Part shown: one piece after another, positions 18,197-26,445 of the stretch
Layout: every line of letters begins with the position of its first letter
How positions within the stretch are numbered: the first letter of the stretch is position 1
DNA from: Bacillota bacterium
GTDB taxonomy: Bacteria; Bacillota; Bacilli; Alicyclobacillales; SLC66
Assembly: GCA_021821055.1 (NCBI GenBank)
Contig: JAKACX010000018.1
Span: 1-38,615, forward strand
Direction of reading: 5' to 3'
DNA: 38,615 bases
Made by a program: the position numbers and the translations under genes
The notes under the pieces: model-generated
What the model saw: the letters and a program-made list of their open reading frames with translations, nothing else
The model's database searches: none
Told to the model about the DNA's origin: nothing

Positions 18197-19153
18197 CTAC
18201 AGGTTCGCGGGTGTGAGTGGCCCGGCCGCGAGCGGGGTGCGAGGCACGCGGGAGAGGTCGAAGCAGTCCACGAGTTCGCGCGGCTCCACAGGTTCATCGC
18301 GGTCGATCAGGCGGCTTTTCCAGGCCAGCCACCCGATGATGCGCTGCGGCGCGACTCCAGCGGCCCGGAGTTGCGCCACGGCTGCCGCGCCGTGGCGCTT
18401 GGCGAGCCTGGCGCCGTTGCCGCCGAGCACAAGGGGGATGTGGGCGAAGCGCGGAATGCACCGGCCCAGTGCCTCATAGAGCAGAATCTGGCGCGGCGTG
18501 GAGTCAAGCAGGTCGGATGCGCGCAGGACGTCCGTAACGCCCATGGCGATGTCGTCCACGACCACCGCGAGTTGATAGGCGACCACGCCGTCGGCGCGGC
18601 GAACGACAAAGTCCCCGCCGCATCCCTCGGCAAAGCGCTGCGCGCCAAGGGCGTCGTCGAAGAAGGCGACAGAACGGCCCGCGGGCCAGGCGAACCGCAG
18701 GGCGGGCTGTTTGGCGAGCGACCTTGCCGCTCGTTCGGACGCGCTCAAACGGCGGCACGCGCCCGTGTAGACGGGCCCCGCGGAGGTCAGGCCGTGCGGT
18801 GCGGACGCCAGTGTTGCGAGGTCCGCCCGACTGCAGAAACACGGGTAGAGGGCGCCGTGCCGTTCGAGTTCGTTCAGCGCCCGTCCGTAGTCGGCAAGGC
18901 GTTCGCTTTGGGCATAGGGGGCGTGCGGACCGCCGACATCCGGACCCTCATCCCAATCGAGGCCGAGCCACCGCAGGTCCTCCAGGATCTGTTTTGCATA
19001 CGCTGGCCGACTGCGCGACTGGTCCAGGTCCTCCATCCGAAGGATGAACGTCCCGCCGCTCTTGCGCATCTGCAGCCAGGCCAGGAGCGCCGTGCGAACG
19101 TGGCCCAGGTGCAGAGGCCCGGAGGGAGTGGGGGCGAAGCGGCCGCGGCGCAC
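18197..19153 (-). CDS. gluQ: Glutamyl-Q tRNA(Asp) synthetase
   Basis: A 318-residue truncated GluRS-like enzyme that in known cases puts glutamate on the queuosine base of tRNA-Asp. It has the catalytic fold only and no anticodon domain. The first signature is RGRFAPTPSGPLHLGHVRTA; the second is the loop RLAKRHGA. Zinc ligands typical of GluQ are present: CFC, then YTGAC. The only standard in-frame start near the conserved N-terminus is GTG at 19153, but the strong site AGGAGAGGAGGG lies about 21 nt away from it and only 7 nt from an in-frame ATA at 19168. The gene is single and divergent from the deacetylase. Confidence 0.9.
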   Translation of the reverse strand: MRRGRFAPTPSGPLHLGHVRTALLAWLQMRKSGGTFILRMEDLDQSRSRPAYAKQILEDLRWLGLDWDEGPDVGGPHAPYAQSERLADYGRALNELERHGALYPCFCSRADLATLASAPHGLTSAGPVYTGACRRLSASERAARSLAKQPALRFAWPAGRSVAFFDDALGAQRFAEGCGGDFVVRRADGVVAYQLAVVVDDIAMGVTDVLRASDLLDSTPRQILLYEALGRCIPRFAHIPLVLGGNGARLAKRHGAAAVAQLRAAGVAPQRIIGWLAWKSRLIDRDEPVEPRELVDCFDLSRVPRTPLAAGPLTPANL

Positions 19154-19245
19154 AGGGGTCGTGTTTATCGCACGCCCTCCTCTCCTGGGGGAACTGCGAT
19201 CATCCGAATCAGGCAAGACGGACTTTGCCCCAGTTCTCCGGGGCC

Positions 19246-19289
19246 CCGGATGAACCGCTTCTCCGTTCCGGATGAACCGCCTTTCCGTT
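19246..19289. repeat. 22-bp tandem duplication
   Basis: CCGGATGAACCGCTTCTCCG plus TT (19246-19267) is followed directly by a copy with two changes (19268-19289), in the region between gluQ and the ChbG-type gene. Confidence 0.75.
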
Positions 19290-19348
19290 ATTGTACACGA
19301 CGCGGTCACGCGCACGAAGGGGTATTGTGCGGACCGCGCTCCAGTTCT

Positions 19349-20257
19349 ATGCTTGAAGAGACGGACGAGGGAGAATGGGGAGCGGTGACGAGAGTGACGC
19401 TTGTGGAGCAGTTGGGGTACGCGGAAACGGATCGCCTGCTGGTCGTGAACAGCGACGACTTTGGTATGTGCCATGCGGCAAACGAGGCCGTGTGGCGGAG
19501 CCTGGAGGGAGGGCTCGTCACGTCGGCGACCGTGATGATGCCGTGTCCGTGGGCGTATGACGCGGTCAAACGGTGGTCGACGCGACAGGCGCTCGCGGTC
19601 GGTGTTCACCTGACGCTGACCAGTGAGTGGGAGAACTACCGCTGGCGCCCGATCGCGCCGGTCGCCGAGGTTCCGGGGCTTGTCGACGCGGACGGCTTTT
19701 TGTGGCGGACTGTGCCGGAGGTGTACGAGCATGCGACGCCGGAGCAGGCGTACACCGAGTGCAGGGCGCAGATCGAACTGGCGCGGCGCTGGGGACTGGA
19801 CGCGACGCACCTGGACTCGCACATGGGGACGCTGCAGGTGCACCCGGCGTATCTTGAGGTCTACGCGCGACTGGCCAAGGAGTATGGCTTGCCTTTGCGT
19901 CTTGGGTCGCAGAGCGACTTTGCCGCCGGCGGATACCCGGATATCCGCTCCCGCTTCGCGGCGGACGGAATCGTGTTCCCGGATGAATTGATCCTGCCTG
20001 AACGCCGGCGTCCCGATGAATCCGCGCGCGCGTTCATCCTGCGCACGATCAGGGAATTGCCCGCAGGGGTCAATGAGTTGTTCATCCACGCAAGCCTCAT
20101 GACGCCGGAACTGCAAGCCGTCGTTCCTCACGGGGCGGTGCGCGCGGAGGAATTCAGCCTGTTCACGGAGGACGGGGAAATCAGGGAGGCCATCGCGGCG
20201 CGGGGCGTCATTCTGATCGACTACCGCCCGCTGCGCGCGCTGCAGCGCAGGCGATGA
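19349..20257 (+). CDS. ChbG/HpnK (YdjC)-family carbohydrate deacetylase
   Basis: A 302-residue polysaccharide-deacetylase-like enzyme. The metal-binding DD motif is in RLLVVNSDDFGMCHAANEA, with VGVHLTLTSEW and THLDSHMGTLQVHP supplying histidine and aspartate ligands, as in ChbG, which removes an acetyl group from chitin oligosaccharides. Other members act on hopanoid or amide substrates. The start is uncertain: ATG 19349 has no ribosome site; GTG 19385 and GTG 19394 lie after a GAGGGAG/GGGGAG run and are possible. It is followed by the histidine kinase after 32 bases. Confidence 0.85.
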   Translation: MLEETDEGEWGAVTRVTLVEQLGYAETDRLLVVNSDDFGMCHAANEAVWRSLEGGLVTSATVMMPCPWAYDAVKRWSTRQALAVGVHLTLTSEWENYRWRPIAPVAEVPGLVDADGFLWRTVPEVYEHATPEQAYTECRAQIELARRWGLDATHLDSHMGTLQVHPAYLEVYARLAKEYGLPLRLGSQSDFAAGGYPDIRSRFAADGIVFPDELILPERRRPDESARAFILRTIRELPAGVNELFIHASLMTPELQAVVPHGAVRAEEFSLFTEDGEIREAIAARGVILIDYRPLRALQRRR

Positions 20258-20289
20258 GGCCGGCTGGAAGTCTCGCGCAAGGAGGCGGA

Positions 20290-21957
20290 ATGGAGCGGGT
20301 GGGACGGCGCGACGAGCACGAATGGATTATTTTGAAGGAGATCGCCGAGACGCTGAATTCACGCAACGACATGGACGACATGCTCAACTCGGTGCTGGAA
20401 AAGCTGTTGCACGTGACGGGACTCGAGTCTGGCTGGATTCTGTTGTCGGAGCACGAGCCGGACTACACGTGCGCAGCCGACTGCCATCTTCCCGCCGCGC
20501 TCCGGTCGCGCGACAGGCTGGCCATGCGGACCGACAGTTGTTGGTGCCTGATGCGATTGTGGTCAGGAGAACTCCGGGGGGCCGTCAACACGATCGGGTG
20601 CAAGCGTATCGACGACGCCATCCGGTTCCAGTGGGGCGATACAGCGGGAATCACGCATCACGCGACGGTTCCCCTTGAGGCGGGGGGCAAGCAGTGCGGC
20701 GTTCTCAACGTCGCCGCTGCCGGAAAGGAGCACTTTACGGAGGACGAACTGGCGCTGTTACAGTCGGTTGCCTATCAGATCGGAACAGCCATTGAACGGA
20801 CGAGGCTCTATCACATCCAAGAGAAGAGGGCTCGGCATTATCTGAAAGTGGGAGAGGCGATGCGCCAACTCGACGAGATCCGCGACGCGGAGACGGTCCT
20901 CGACGAATCCGTCGCCAGTATCGCCCGGACGTTTGGGTGGTCCACCGTGGCGATCCTCACCGAGGAGGCGTACGGCGTATCGCTGCGCGCGCTGTGCGTC
21001 GACGGGGAGCACAGACCGGTCGGGGCGGACACGGCCATTTTCCGCGGGCATCCGGTCGCGGCCGCGCTGCGCGAGCGCCGGACCGTCTCCGTCGCGGCCG
21101 CTGGAGGTGCGCCCGACGATCGCCTCGCGCCGGGGGTCCCGGAGTTGCGCTCCTGGGTCACGGTGCCTGTTCGGCTGCACGACCGGCAGTATGCGGCGAT
21201 GTTCGTGGCGAGTCCGCGGCGGAGCGATTTTGACGCGGTCGATCTCGATGTGCTGCCCTCGCTCGCGGACCACATTTCACTGGTCTTCGAGAACCTGCTG
21301 CTGGTCGAGCAGAGGCGCAGAATGACCCGCAGCGAGGAGCGTAACCGCCTGGCGCGCGACCTCCACGACTCCGTGTCTCAGTACCTGTTTTCGCTGACGC
21401 TTGTCGCGCGCGGCGCTGAGTCGATGATGGATAGCGATGTCGCGGATCGCCGCCTCCACCTGCAGGAGATTCAGTCACTGGCGCAAAAGGCGCTGGAGGA
21501 AATGCGGGCCTTGATCTGGCAACTGCGGCCCGAGGGATTGGAGCAGGGGCTCGTCACGGCGCTGCAGCGGTATGGCGAAAGTCTCGGCGTCCGCGTCTGC
21601 GGGCAACCGCGGGGTGTTCTGGAATTGCCGCCGGCGCTGGAGGAGGCGCTCTGGCGAATCGGGCAGGAGGCCCTGAACAATGTGAGCAAGCACGCCCGCG
21701 TGGACCGTGCAGACATCGTCATTGGCGTATCGCGCAGAAAGGTTCTGATGGAGGTCGCGGACGGCGGTTGCGGGTTTTCAGTCAGCGGGCAGGGGAGGGC
21801 ATCCGCCATGGGAATGAGGACCATGCGAGAGCGGGCGGAAGCCCTGGGCGGATCGGTCGTGGTGCAGAGCGGCGCGAGCGGGACGCGCGTAAGGGTGGCG
21901 ATTCCGTATCCCGGAAAGGCGGCTGCGCATGAAGATTCGCATTCTCGTGGCCGATGA
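20290..21957 (+). CDS. GAF-domain sensor histidine kinase (NarX/DegS type)
   Basis: A 555-residue cytosolic sensor with no membrane helices. Two GAF domains (about 15-175 and 195-345) precede a HisKA_3 dimerisation helix with RNRLARDLHDSVSQYLFSL (His359 is the likely phosphorylation site) and an HATPase domain (EALWRIGQEALNNVSKHA, then VADGGCGF and GMRTMRERAEALGG). The first GAF contains a cysteine set: CAADC, then DSCWC and IGC. This could bind metal, haem or a cluster, or act as a redox sensor. ATG at 20290 follows AAGGAGG. It overlaps the response regulator by 29 bases, so the two form a two-component pair. Confidence 0.92.
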   Translation: MERVGRRDEHEWIILKEIAETLNSRNDMDDMLNSVLEKLLHVTGLESGWILLSEHEPDYTCAADCHLPAALRSRDRLAMRTDSCWCLMRLWSGELRGAVNTIGCKRIDDAIRFQWGDTAGITHHATVPLEAGGKQCGVLNVAAAGKEHFTEDELALLQSVAYQIGTAIERTRLYHIQEKRARHYLKVGEAMRQLDEIRDAETVLDESVASIARTFGWSTVAILTEEAYGVSLRALCVDGEHRPVGADTAIFRGHPVAAALRERRTVSVAAAGGAPDDRLAPGVPELRSWVTVPVRLHDRQYAAMFVASPRRSDFDAVDLDVLPSLADHISLVFENLLLVEQRRRMTRSEERNRLARDLHDSVSQYLFSLTLVARGAESMMDSDVADRRLHLQEIQSLAQKALEEMRALIWQLRPEGLEQGLVTALQRYGESLGVRVCGQPRGVLELPPALEEALWRIGQEALNNVSKHARVDRADIVIGVSRRKVLMEVADGGCGFSVSGQGRASAMGMRTMRERAEALGGSVVVQSGASGTRVRVAIPYPGKAAAHEDSHSRGR

Positions 21958-22585
21958 TCATCCCGTCGTACTCAAGGGTCTCGCATTCTTTCTCGGCACG
22001 CATCCTGACTTTGAACTGGTCGGGCAGGCGCATGACGGCAACGAGGTGCTGGAGAAGGTCGAGGAACTGCGGCCCGATGTTGTCTTGATGGACCTGCTCA
22101 TGCCTGTCGTGGACGGGGTTGAAGCGACCGCCCGCATCAAGACCGGCCACCCGGCTGTGAAGGTGGTCGTGCTCACGAGTTTCGCCGATTTTGACCACAT
22201 CCTCCCGGCGTTGCGGGCGGGAGCGACTGGCTACATCCTGAAGGATGTGCACCCTGACCAACTCGCGGAAGCCATCCGGGGCGCCTACAACGGAAATGTA
22301 CTGTTGAGCCCGGACATCTCCACGAACCTGATGGAACGCGTCGCGTCGCTGTCCGCCCCGTCAGCCGATCCGGCGCCGCCGGAGGGTCTGGATCGGTTGA
22401 CGGGACGCGAAAGAGAGGTGCTGGCCGCCGTTGCGCAAGGCATGAGCAACAAGGAGATCGCGACTCTCCTGCACATCTCGGAGAAGACGGTCAAGTCGCA
22501 TATGACCCGGATCCTTGGCAAACTGGAACTGAACGACCGCACCCAGGCGGCCCTGTACGCCGTCAAGGGGCGGGACGGCAACTGA
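21929..22585 (+). CDS. NarL/FixJ-family response regulator
   Basis: A 218-residue DNA-binding partner of the kinase encoded just upstream. The receiver domain has the acidic pair in VADDHP, the phospho-acceptor Asp55 in VVLMDLLMP, then TSF and the Lys in YILKDVHPDQ. The LuxR-type helix-turn-helix is at about 150-210 (LTGREREVLAAVAQGMSNKE, then IATLLHISEKTVKSHM). It regulates target promoters once phosphorylated. Targets are not visible in the window. Confidence 0.95.
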   Translation: MKIRILVADDHPVVLKGLAFFLGTHPDFELVGQAHDGNEVLEKVEELRPDVVLMDLLMPVVDGVEATARIKTGHPAVKVVVLTSFADFDHILPALRAGATGYILKDVHPDQLAEAIRGAYNGNVLLSPDISTNLMERVASLSAPSADPAPPEGLDRLTGREREVLAAVAQGMSNKEIATLLHISEKTVKSHMTRILGKLELNDRTQAALYAVKGRDGN

Positions 22586-22626
22586 GGCTGTCGTGTGTGT
22601 GGCGGGAAACTGCGACACAAGTCTCA

Positions 22627-22646
22627 TCCTCGGTTCGACCGGAGGA
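22627..22646 (+). terminator. Possible terminator after the two-component pair
   Basis: TCCTC GGT (22627-22634) pairs with ACC and GAGGA (22638-22646) with one bulged G; a TTTT lies seven bases further on. Weak by sequence. Confidence 0.35.
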
Positions 22647-22742
22647 CGACGGACTTTTCTCGCAGGCGCATTCCTTCTTCCCGACGATGCAACGAGCGGC
22701 GCAATGCTGCAGAATGATCGTGAGCGGAAGGAGTGACATCCA

Positions 22743-23288
22743 ATGAAGATTCTCGTGGTGTGCGGGAGCCCGCGCGAGCAAGCGAATACGCGCGTTCTTG
22801 CCAAGGCGGTGGAAGGAATGGTCCGGGCGCGCGGCGTCGACCCGTTGACGTTTGACGTCCGCTACGATCGCCTTCCCCTGTTTGGCCTGGAGGAAGGAGA
22901 CGGAGCGGGCCCCGGACTCGTGAAACTGCGCAGCGACGCGCGGGCGGCGGACGGCATGGTGATCTGTACGCCAGAGTACCACAACGGGATCAGCGGGGCG
23001 CTAAAGAACGCGCTCGACTTTCTGGGCGGCGATGTGTTTGCCGGGAAGGGAATCCTGCTGCTTGCCGCGGCGGGCGGCGGCAAGGGCGGCATCAACGCGC
23101 TGAATCAATTGCGCCTGATCATGCGCGCACTGTCGGGCCATGCGCTGCCCGGCCAGTCGGTCGTCGATCCTGAGTGCGTATTGCCCGGGGATCCGCCGCA
23201 GCTTCGCCGTGAGTGTCTGGAGCGCCTTGCCGAACTAGTGGACGGATTGGTTCAATTTACGGAGGCCACGGCTGCACAGAGGTCGTGA
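22743..23288 (+). CDS. NADPH-dependent FMN reductase family protein
   Basis: A 181-residue flavodoxin-fold reductase. The FMN phosphate loop is GSPREQANTRVLAKAV at residues 9-24, and the flavin/dimer motif CTPEYHNGISGALKNALDFL is typical of the NADPH:FMN reductase/azoreductase group (YhdA and relatives). It would transfer hydride to FMN, quinones or azo compounds. ATG at 22743 follows GGAAGGAGTG. It stands alone, with the cold-shock gene downstream behind its own promoter. Confidence 0.9.
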   Translation: MKILVVCGSPREQANTRVLAKAVEGMVRARGVDPLTFDVRYDRLPLFGLEEGDGAGPGLVKLRSDARAADGMVICTPEYHNGISGALKNALDFLGGDVFAGKGILLLAAAGGGKGGINALNQLRLIMRALSGHALPGQSVVDPECVLPGDPPQLRRECLERLAELVDGLVQFTEATAAQRS

Positions 23289-23391
23289 CGGCGTTAAGGA
23301 CGGCGAACGCGAGGCGCGGGCGCGCCGCCAACGAACAATGAAAATGCGCTGCGTCACGGCCGCACGCAGGCCAGCGATGGGCCCGCGGTCG

Positions 23392-23430
23392 AAAGACTGC
23401 GTCAGCAGCGTCAGCACTGGGCGGTCTTTT
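23392..23430 (+). terminator. Probable terminator after the FMN reductase
   Basis: AAAGACTGC (23392-23400) pairs with GCGGTCTTT (23421-23429) with one G-U pair; the right arm ends in TTTT. It lies right before the cold-shock promoter. Confidence 0.5.
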
Positions 23431-23436
23431 ATGGGC

Positions 23437-23465
23437 TTGACAATGGTTGGCCGATGTTCTATACT
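23437..23465 (+). promoter_or_regulatory. SigA-type promoter of the cold-shock gene
   Basis: TTGACA (23437-23442), exactly 17 bp, TATACT (23460-23465). The leader would be about 145 nt, a normal length for cold-shock mRNAs. Confidence 0.85.
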
Positions 23466-23584
23466 GAACACGTTCAAAAGCGATCGTGCCTGTGTCAGTG
23501 AGCCGTTGCTTCTGCGCCTCATATGGGGGCAGACTGGGACGGTTTTCTATTTTGCATAAGTGACTGTGCGGATGAACAACTACC

Positions 23585-23608
23585 GTACTCGTGGGAGTAC
23601 TTTGGAGG
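23585..23608 (+). promoter_or_regulatory. Hairpin abutting the cold-shock ribosome site
   Basis: GTACTC (23585-23590) pairs with GAGTAC (23595-23600) over a GTGG loop, ending three bases before GGAGG (23604-23608). It could affect ribosome access in a temperature-dependent way; this is inference. Confidence 0.5.
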
Positions 23609-23615
23609 AATTGGT

Positions 23616-23810
23616 GTGCAGCAAGGCATCGTGAAATGGTTTAACGCAGAGAAAGGCTTCGGATTCATCGAAGTCGAGGGCGGAGAAGACGTGTTCGTGC
23701 ACTTCAGCGCCATTCAGGGCGAGGGCTACAGGTCCTTGGAAGAAGGCCAGCACGTGACGTTTGATGTGGTGCAGGGTCCTAAGGGCCTGCAAGCCGCAAA
23801 CGTGGCGTAA
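23616..23810 (+). CDS. Cold-shock protein, CspA family
   Basis: A 64-residue single-stranded nucleic-acid-binding protein. RNP1 is seen as KGFGFIEV and RNP2 as DVFVHFSAI, with the usual [17 protein letters not shown] start and the [17 protein letters not shown] end. GTG at 23616 sits 7 nt after GGAGG. It acts as an RNA chaperone. It has its own promoter, a long leader and a strong terminator, so it is a single-gene unit. Confidence 0.96.
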   Translation: MQQGIVKWFNAEKGFGFIEVEGGEDVFVHFSAIQGEGYRSLEEGQHVTFDVVQGPKGLQAANVA

Positions 23811-23837
23811 AGCCGATTGGCTGTAAGGATGTGACTG

Positions 23838-23874
23838 GAGGAGCCTGCGCGCACAGCGTCGGCTCCTCTTTTTT
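23838..23874 (+). terminator. Intrinsic terminator of the cold-shock gene
   Basis: GAGGAGCC (23838-23845) pairs with GGCTCCTC (23861-23868), 8 bp, followed directly by TTTTTT (23869-23874). It is the clearest intrinsic terminator in the window. Confidence 0.92.
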
Positions 23875-23913
23875 GCCGCGGTGGGGGCGTTGCCGCGTGG
23901 CGGATTGCCGGGG

Positions 23914-24801
23914 TCAGAGTCGTTGCTCGACAAATCGATGCGCGTATTTTGCGAATTGGAGGGCCGGGCTTGTCGGATGCGCGGGCGCGACGAGGTAGGT
24001 GGATGTTGTCGGCAAAGGGAACGCGGAAAACGGTACCTGTTCGACGGAACCGCGCTGCAGTGATTTACGGACGGTGCTGAGCGAGAAGAACGATACGCCC
24101 AGCTTTTCGGTCACCCACTCCAGTGCTACGTAGCCTTGGTTGACCTGGATCGTACGAATCGCCGGAATCATTGTCCGAAGGTCAATCAGCAGTTCGTTCC
24201 AATACTCGGGGTGATGATGGGTGAACAGGGGGTACTGTCGGAGCAGGTCCCGCACCTCGCGCACAGGGCCCTCAAAATCGAATTCATCCCTCGGCGCAAT
24301 CAACACGACAGGATCTTCGTAGAGTTTCACACAACTCACATGCGGATGACACACTTCGAGCCGACTGAATCCCAGGTCGGCAACCTGCCCGAGGACTGCA
24401 GGGAGAATCTGTTCCGAGTCGACAACCTGAATGAAAAATTCAACGGAAGGCAACATTTGTCCAAATCCTTGAATCCAACGCGGCAGCAACGTCGTCGCCA
24501 CGACGGGAGACGCGAAGATGCGGAGCGTGGTTTCATATCCTTGTTGCCACCGGGCCATGTCTTCCAAACTGCCTACATAGTCTTCAAGCAGTCTTCTGGC
24601 GTGAACGAGAAAGCGATGGCCGGCCCGACTGAGTTGTACGTTTCGACCCACTCTGTCAAAGAGAGTCACGCCCCACAGGGACTCCAATTTCTGCATGTGC
24701 AGTGAGACGGTTGGTTGAGCCAGGTGCAGGCGTTCTGCTGCCCTGTGGAAATTTCCTTCCTCGGCGGCCGTGACAAACGTTTGGATCCAGTCGATGTCCA
24801 C
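23914..24801 (-). CDS. LysR-family regulator, probable CitR-type
   Basis: A 295-residue LysR regulator. Residues 1-60 are the winged helix-turn-helix (FVTAAEEGNFHRAAERLHLA, then QPTVSLHMQKLESLWGVTLF), followed by the linker helix and a periplasmic-binding-like effector domain. It is transcribed away from a citrate synthase gene, the same arrangement as citR-citA in Bacillus subtilis, where CitR represses citA. GTG at 24801 was chosen because AGGGGAG precedes it; GTG at 24819 is an alternative. The role as citA regulator is inference from the divergent pairing. Effector unknown. Confidence 0.9.
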   Translation of the reverse strand: MDIDWIQTFVTAAEEGNFHRAAERLHLAQPTVSLHMQKLESLWGVTLFDRVGRNVQLSRAGHRFLVHARRLLEDYVGSLEDMARWQQGYETTLRIFASPVVATTLLPRWIQGFGQMLPSVEFFIQVVDSEQILPAVLGQVADLGFSRLEVCHPHVSCVKLYEDPVVLIAPRDEFDFEGPVREVRDLLRQYPLFTHHHPEYWNELLIDLRTMIPAIRTIQVNQGYVALEWVTEKLGVSFFSLSTVRKSLQRGSVEQVPFSAFPLPTTSTYLVAPAHPTSPALQFAKYAHRFVEQRL

Positions 24802-24918
24802 CCGGCATTCTCCCCTCACCCTGATAGATCATAAAAACGTATCGAAATGAGCATGTATCTTCATTATACACAATCAAAAGAGGGGGCTATGATAGATGTG
24901 CGGAGAGGGGATATCGAC
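24802..24918. promoter_or_regulatory. Shared control region of the LysR gene and citrate synthase
   Basis: It contains a minus-strand TATAAT (24863-24868) for the regulator and a plus-strand TATGAT (24888-24893) for the synthase, both with poor -35 boxes. AT-rich, dyad-like stretches (ATGTATCTTCATTATACA) around 24853-24870 are where a LysR protein could bind. Confidence 0.45.
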
Positions 24919-26016
24919 ATGGCGAGTGTGAACGGGTTGGAAGGAATTGTCGCCGCGGAGACCGGGATCAGTCTGGTCGACGGAGAGGGTGGGAGGTTGG
25001 TGTACCGGGGATATGAGGCCAGAGACCTGGCACGAGCGCATTCATTTGAGGACGTTGCCCACCTGTTGTGGTTTGGCCATCTCCCCGGAGCGGTCGAACG
25101 GGAAGGCTTGGTCGCCAAGCTTCGCGAACATCGGAAGGTGCCGGAAGAGATCCTGCGCTTGGTCGACCAACTGCCCTGGGGCACGGATGTGATGAGTGTC
25201 TTGCGGACGGTGGTCTCGGGGCTTGGCGTGGATGGGGACTGGCCGCCGACTGAAGACCAGGCGATCCGCGTTACCGCGGCTGTACCGACGTTGATTGCCC
25301 ATAGGCACGCACGTCTCCGCGGTGTGGCGCCGACCGCCGCCCATCCGACGTTGCCGCATGTGGCCAATTATCTGTATATGCTGAGCGGCGGCCAGATCCC
25401 TGCCAACGAACACATTCGCGCTTTGCAAGCTTATCTTGTCCTCGGTATGGAACACGGGATGAACGCGTCTACGTTTGCCGCCCGGGTCGTCACATCGACG
25501 CAATCGGATATGGTGTCCGCCTTGACGGCTGCGATCGGGGCGATGAAGGGCCCGTTGCACGGCGGGGCCCCGTCGGAAGTGATGACGATGCTGGAGGACA
25601 TCGGAACCCTGGATCGGGCCGAAGCATGGCTGCGGAATGAGCTTGAAGCTGGGCGCCGTTTGATGGGGTTCGGGCATCGGGTGTACAAGACGCGCGACCC
25701 ACGGGCGATGGCACTGCGCGCGGTTGTTGAGGGCGTGAAGGCGAAAGATCCGTGGTTCGACTTGTCGGTGGGGGTGGAGGACGCGGCTGTTCGACTCCTG
25801 GATGAGTACAAGCCGGGCCGGCGCCTCTATGCGAACGTTGAATACTGGGCGGCCGCCATTCTGCGGACGACTGGGATTCCCAAGACGTTGTACACCCCGA
25901 CGTTTACATTGGGTCGGTGCGTGGGATGGGGCGCCCATATAATGGAACAGGCCCGCCACAATCGACTGATTCGGCCGCAGTCCGTGTACATTGGCCCGAT
26001 GCCAGAAGGACGGTGA
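24919..26016 (+). CDS. citA: Citrate synthase, CitA-like
   Basis: A 365-residue enzyme joining acetyl-CoA and oxaloacetate to make citrate. Length and N-terminus (VNGLEGIVAAETGISLVDGE then GRLVYRGYEARDLA) match the Bacillus CitA/CitZ group. Catalytic regions are present: GPLHGGAP with the first His, MGFGHRVYKTRDPRA with the second His, and the C-terminal ANVEYWAAAILRTTGIPKTL with VGWGAHIMEQ. ATG at 24919 was chosen because GGAGAGGGGA lies about 8 nt upstream and the resulting start aligns with the known family; ATG 24889 and 24847 are in frame. Divergent from the LysR gene. Confidence 0.95.
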   Translation: MASVNGLEGIVAAETGISLVDGEGGRLVYRGYEARDLARAHSFEDVAHLLWFGHLPGAVEREGLVAKLREHRKVPEEILRLVDQLPWGTDVMSVLRTVVSGLGVDGDWPPTEDQAIRVTAAVPTLIAHRHARLRGVAPTAAHPTLPHVANYLYMLSGGQIPANEHIRALQAYLVLGMEHGMNASTFAARVVTSTQSDMVSALTAAIGAMKGPLHGGAPSEVMTMLEDIGTLDRAEAWLRNELEAGRRLMGFGHRVYKTRDPRAMALRAVVEGVKAKDPWFDLSVGVEDAAVRLLDEYKPGRRLYANVEYWAAAILRTTGIPKTLYTPTFTLGRCVGWGAHIMEQARHNRLIRPQSVYIGPMPEGR

Positions 26017-26033
26017 CCGGTGCCGAAATGGGG

Positions 26034-26052
26034 GGAGACACTGAGTGTCTCC
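26034..26052 (+). terminator. Hairpin after citrate synthase
   Basis: GGAGACAC (26034-26041) pairs with GTGTCTCC (26045-26052) around a TGA loop, followed by GGTGTATTT. The stem is strong and the U-tract weak. Confidence 0.6.
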
Positions 26053-26445
26053 GGTGTATTTACGCCATACGGAAAATACCTATCTCTGTCGGGGGGTGTA
26101 ACGTCATGGATGGCTACTCAGTTGGCCATGTTGTGCTGAGGAGAGTACCGCAAGCCCAGGATGTCGCGCGCGAGGGTCGCACAGGTCGCACAATAGGCAC
26201 TGAATCTGGTGCAATTCCTCCCATGCACTTCCATTATGGTGGGTCTTAGCACCGGTTTTTGGTGCTGTGCGCGGAATAAGACCAAGAAGTAGTTCTAAAA
26301 TGGGAATTGTTAGGTGTCTTATGCGCAGTTCTTGTGCTTATGGTGCCTGACCCCGCGGCCCGTGCCGCCAGCAGGTCGTGCCGTGGTGAATCACATCCCC
26401 CACACCGGTTGATCGCAGTGAAATCCGTTGCATTGTGCGGTGGAA

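Larger units (their letters stand above)
23289..23615 (+). other. Gene-free stretch before the cold-shock gene
   Basis: No gene is supported here. It holds a probable terminator (23392-23430), the cold-shock promoter (23437-23465) and a leader of about 145 nt. An in-frame ATG at 23523 would extend the cold-shock protein by 31 residues but is not needed. Confidence 0.6.

Noticed and set aside
18197-20131. 644-codon open frame on the minus strand
   Set aside because: Only the part from 18197 to about 19153 is gluQ. The rest is the antisense of the ChbG-type deacetylase gene and has arginine/histidine-rich shadow composition.
22627-22646. tRNA-like TpsiC arm (GGTTCGACC)
   Set aside because: No cloverleaf can be built around it; it fits better as an irregular hairpin after the response regulator.
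23523-23615. 31-residue N-terminal extension of the cold-shock protein
   Set aside because: The family begins at the QQGIVKWF segment, and GTG 23616 has a well-spaced GGAGG; the upstream ATG has no ribosome site.
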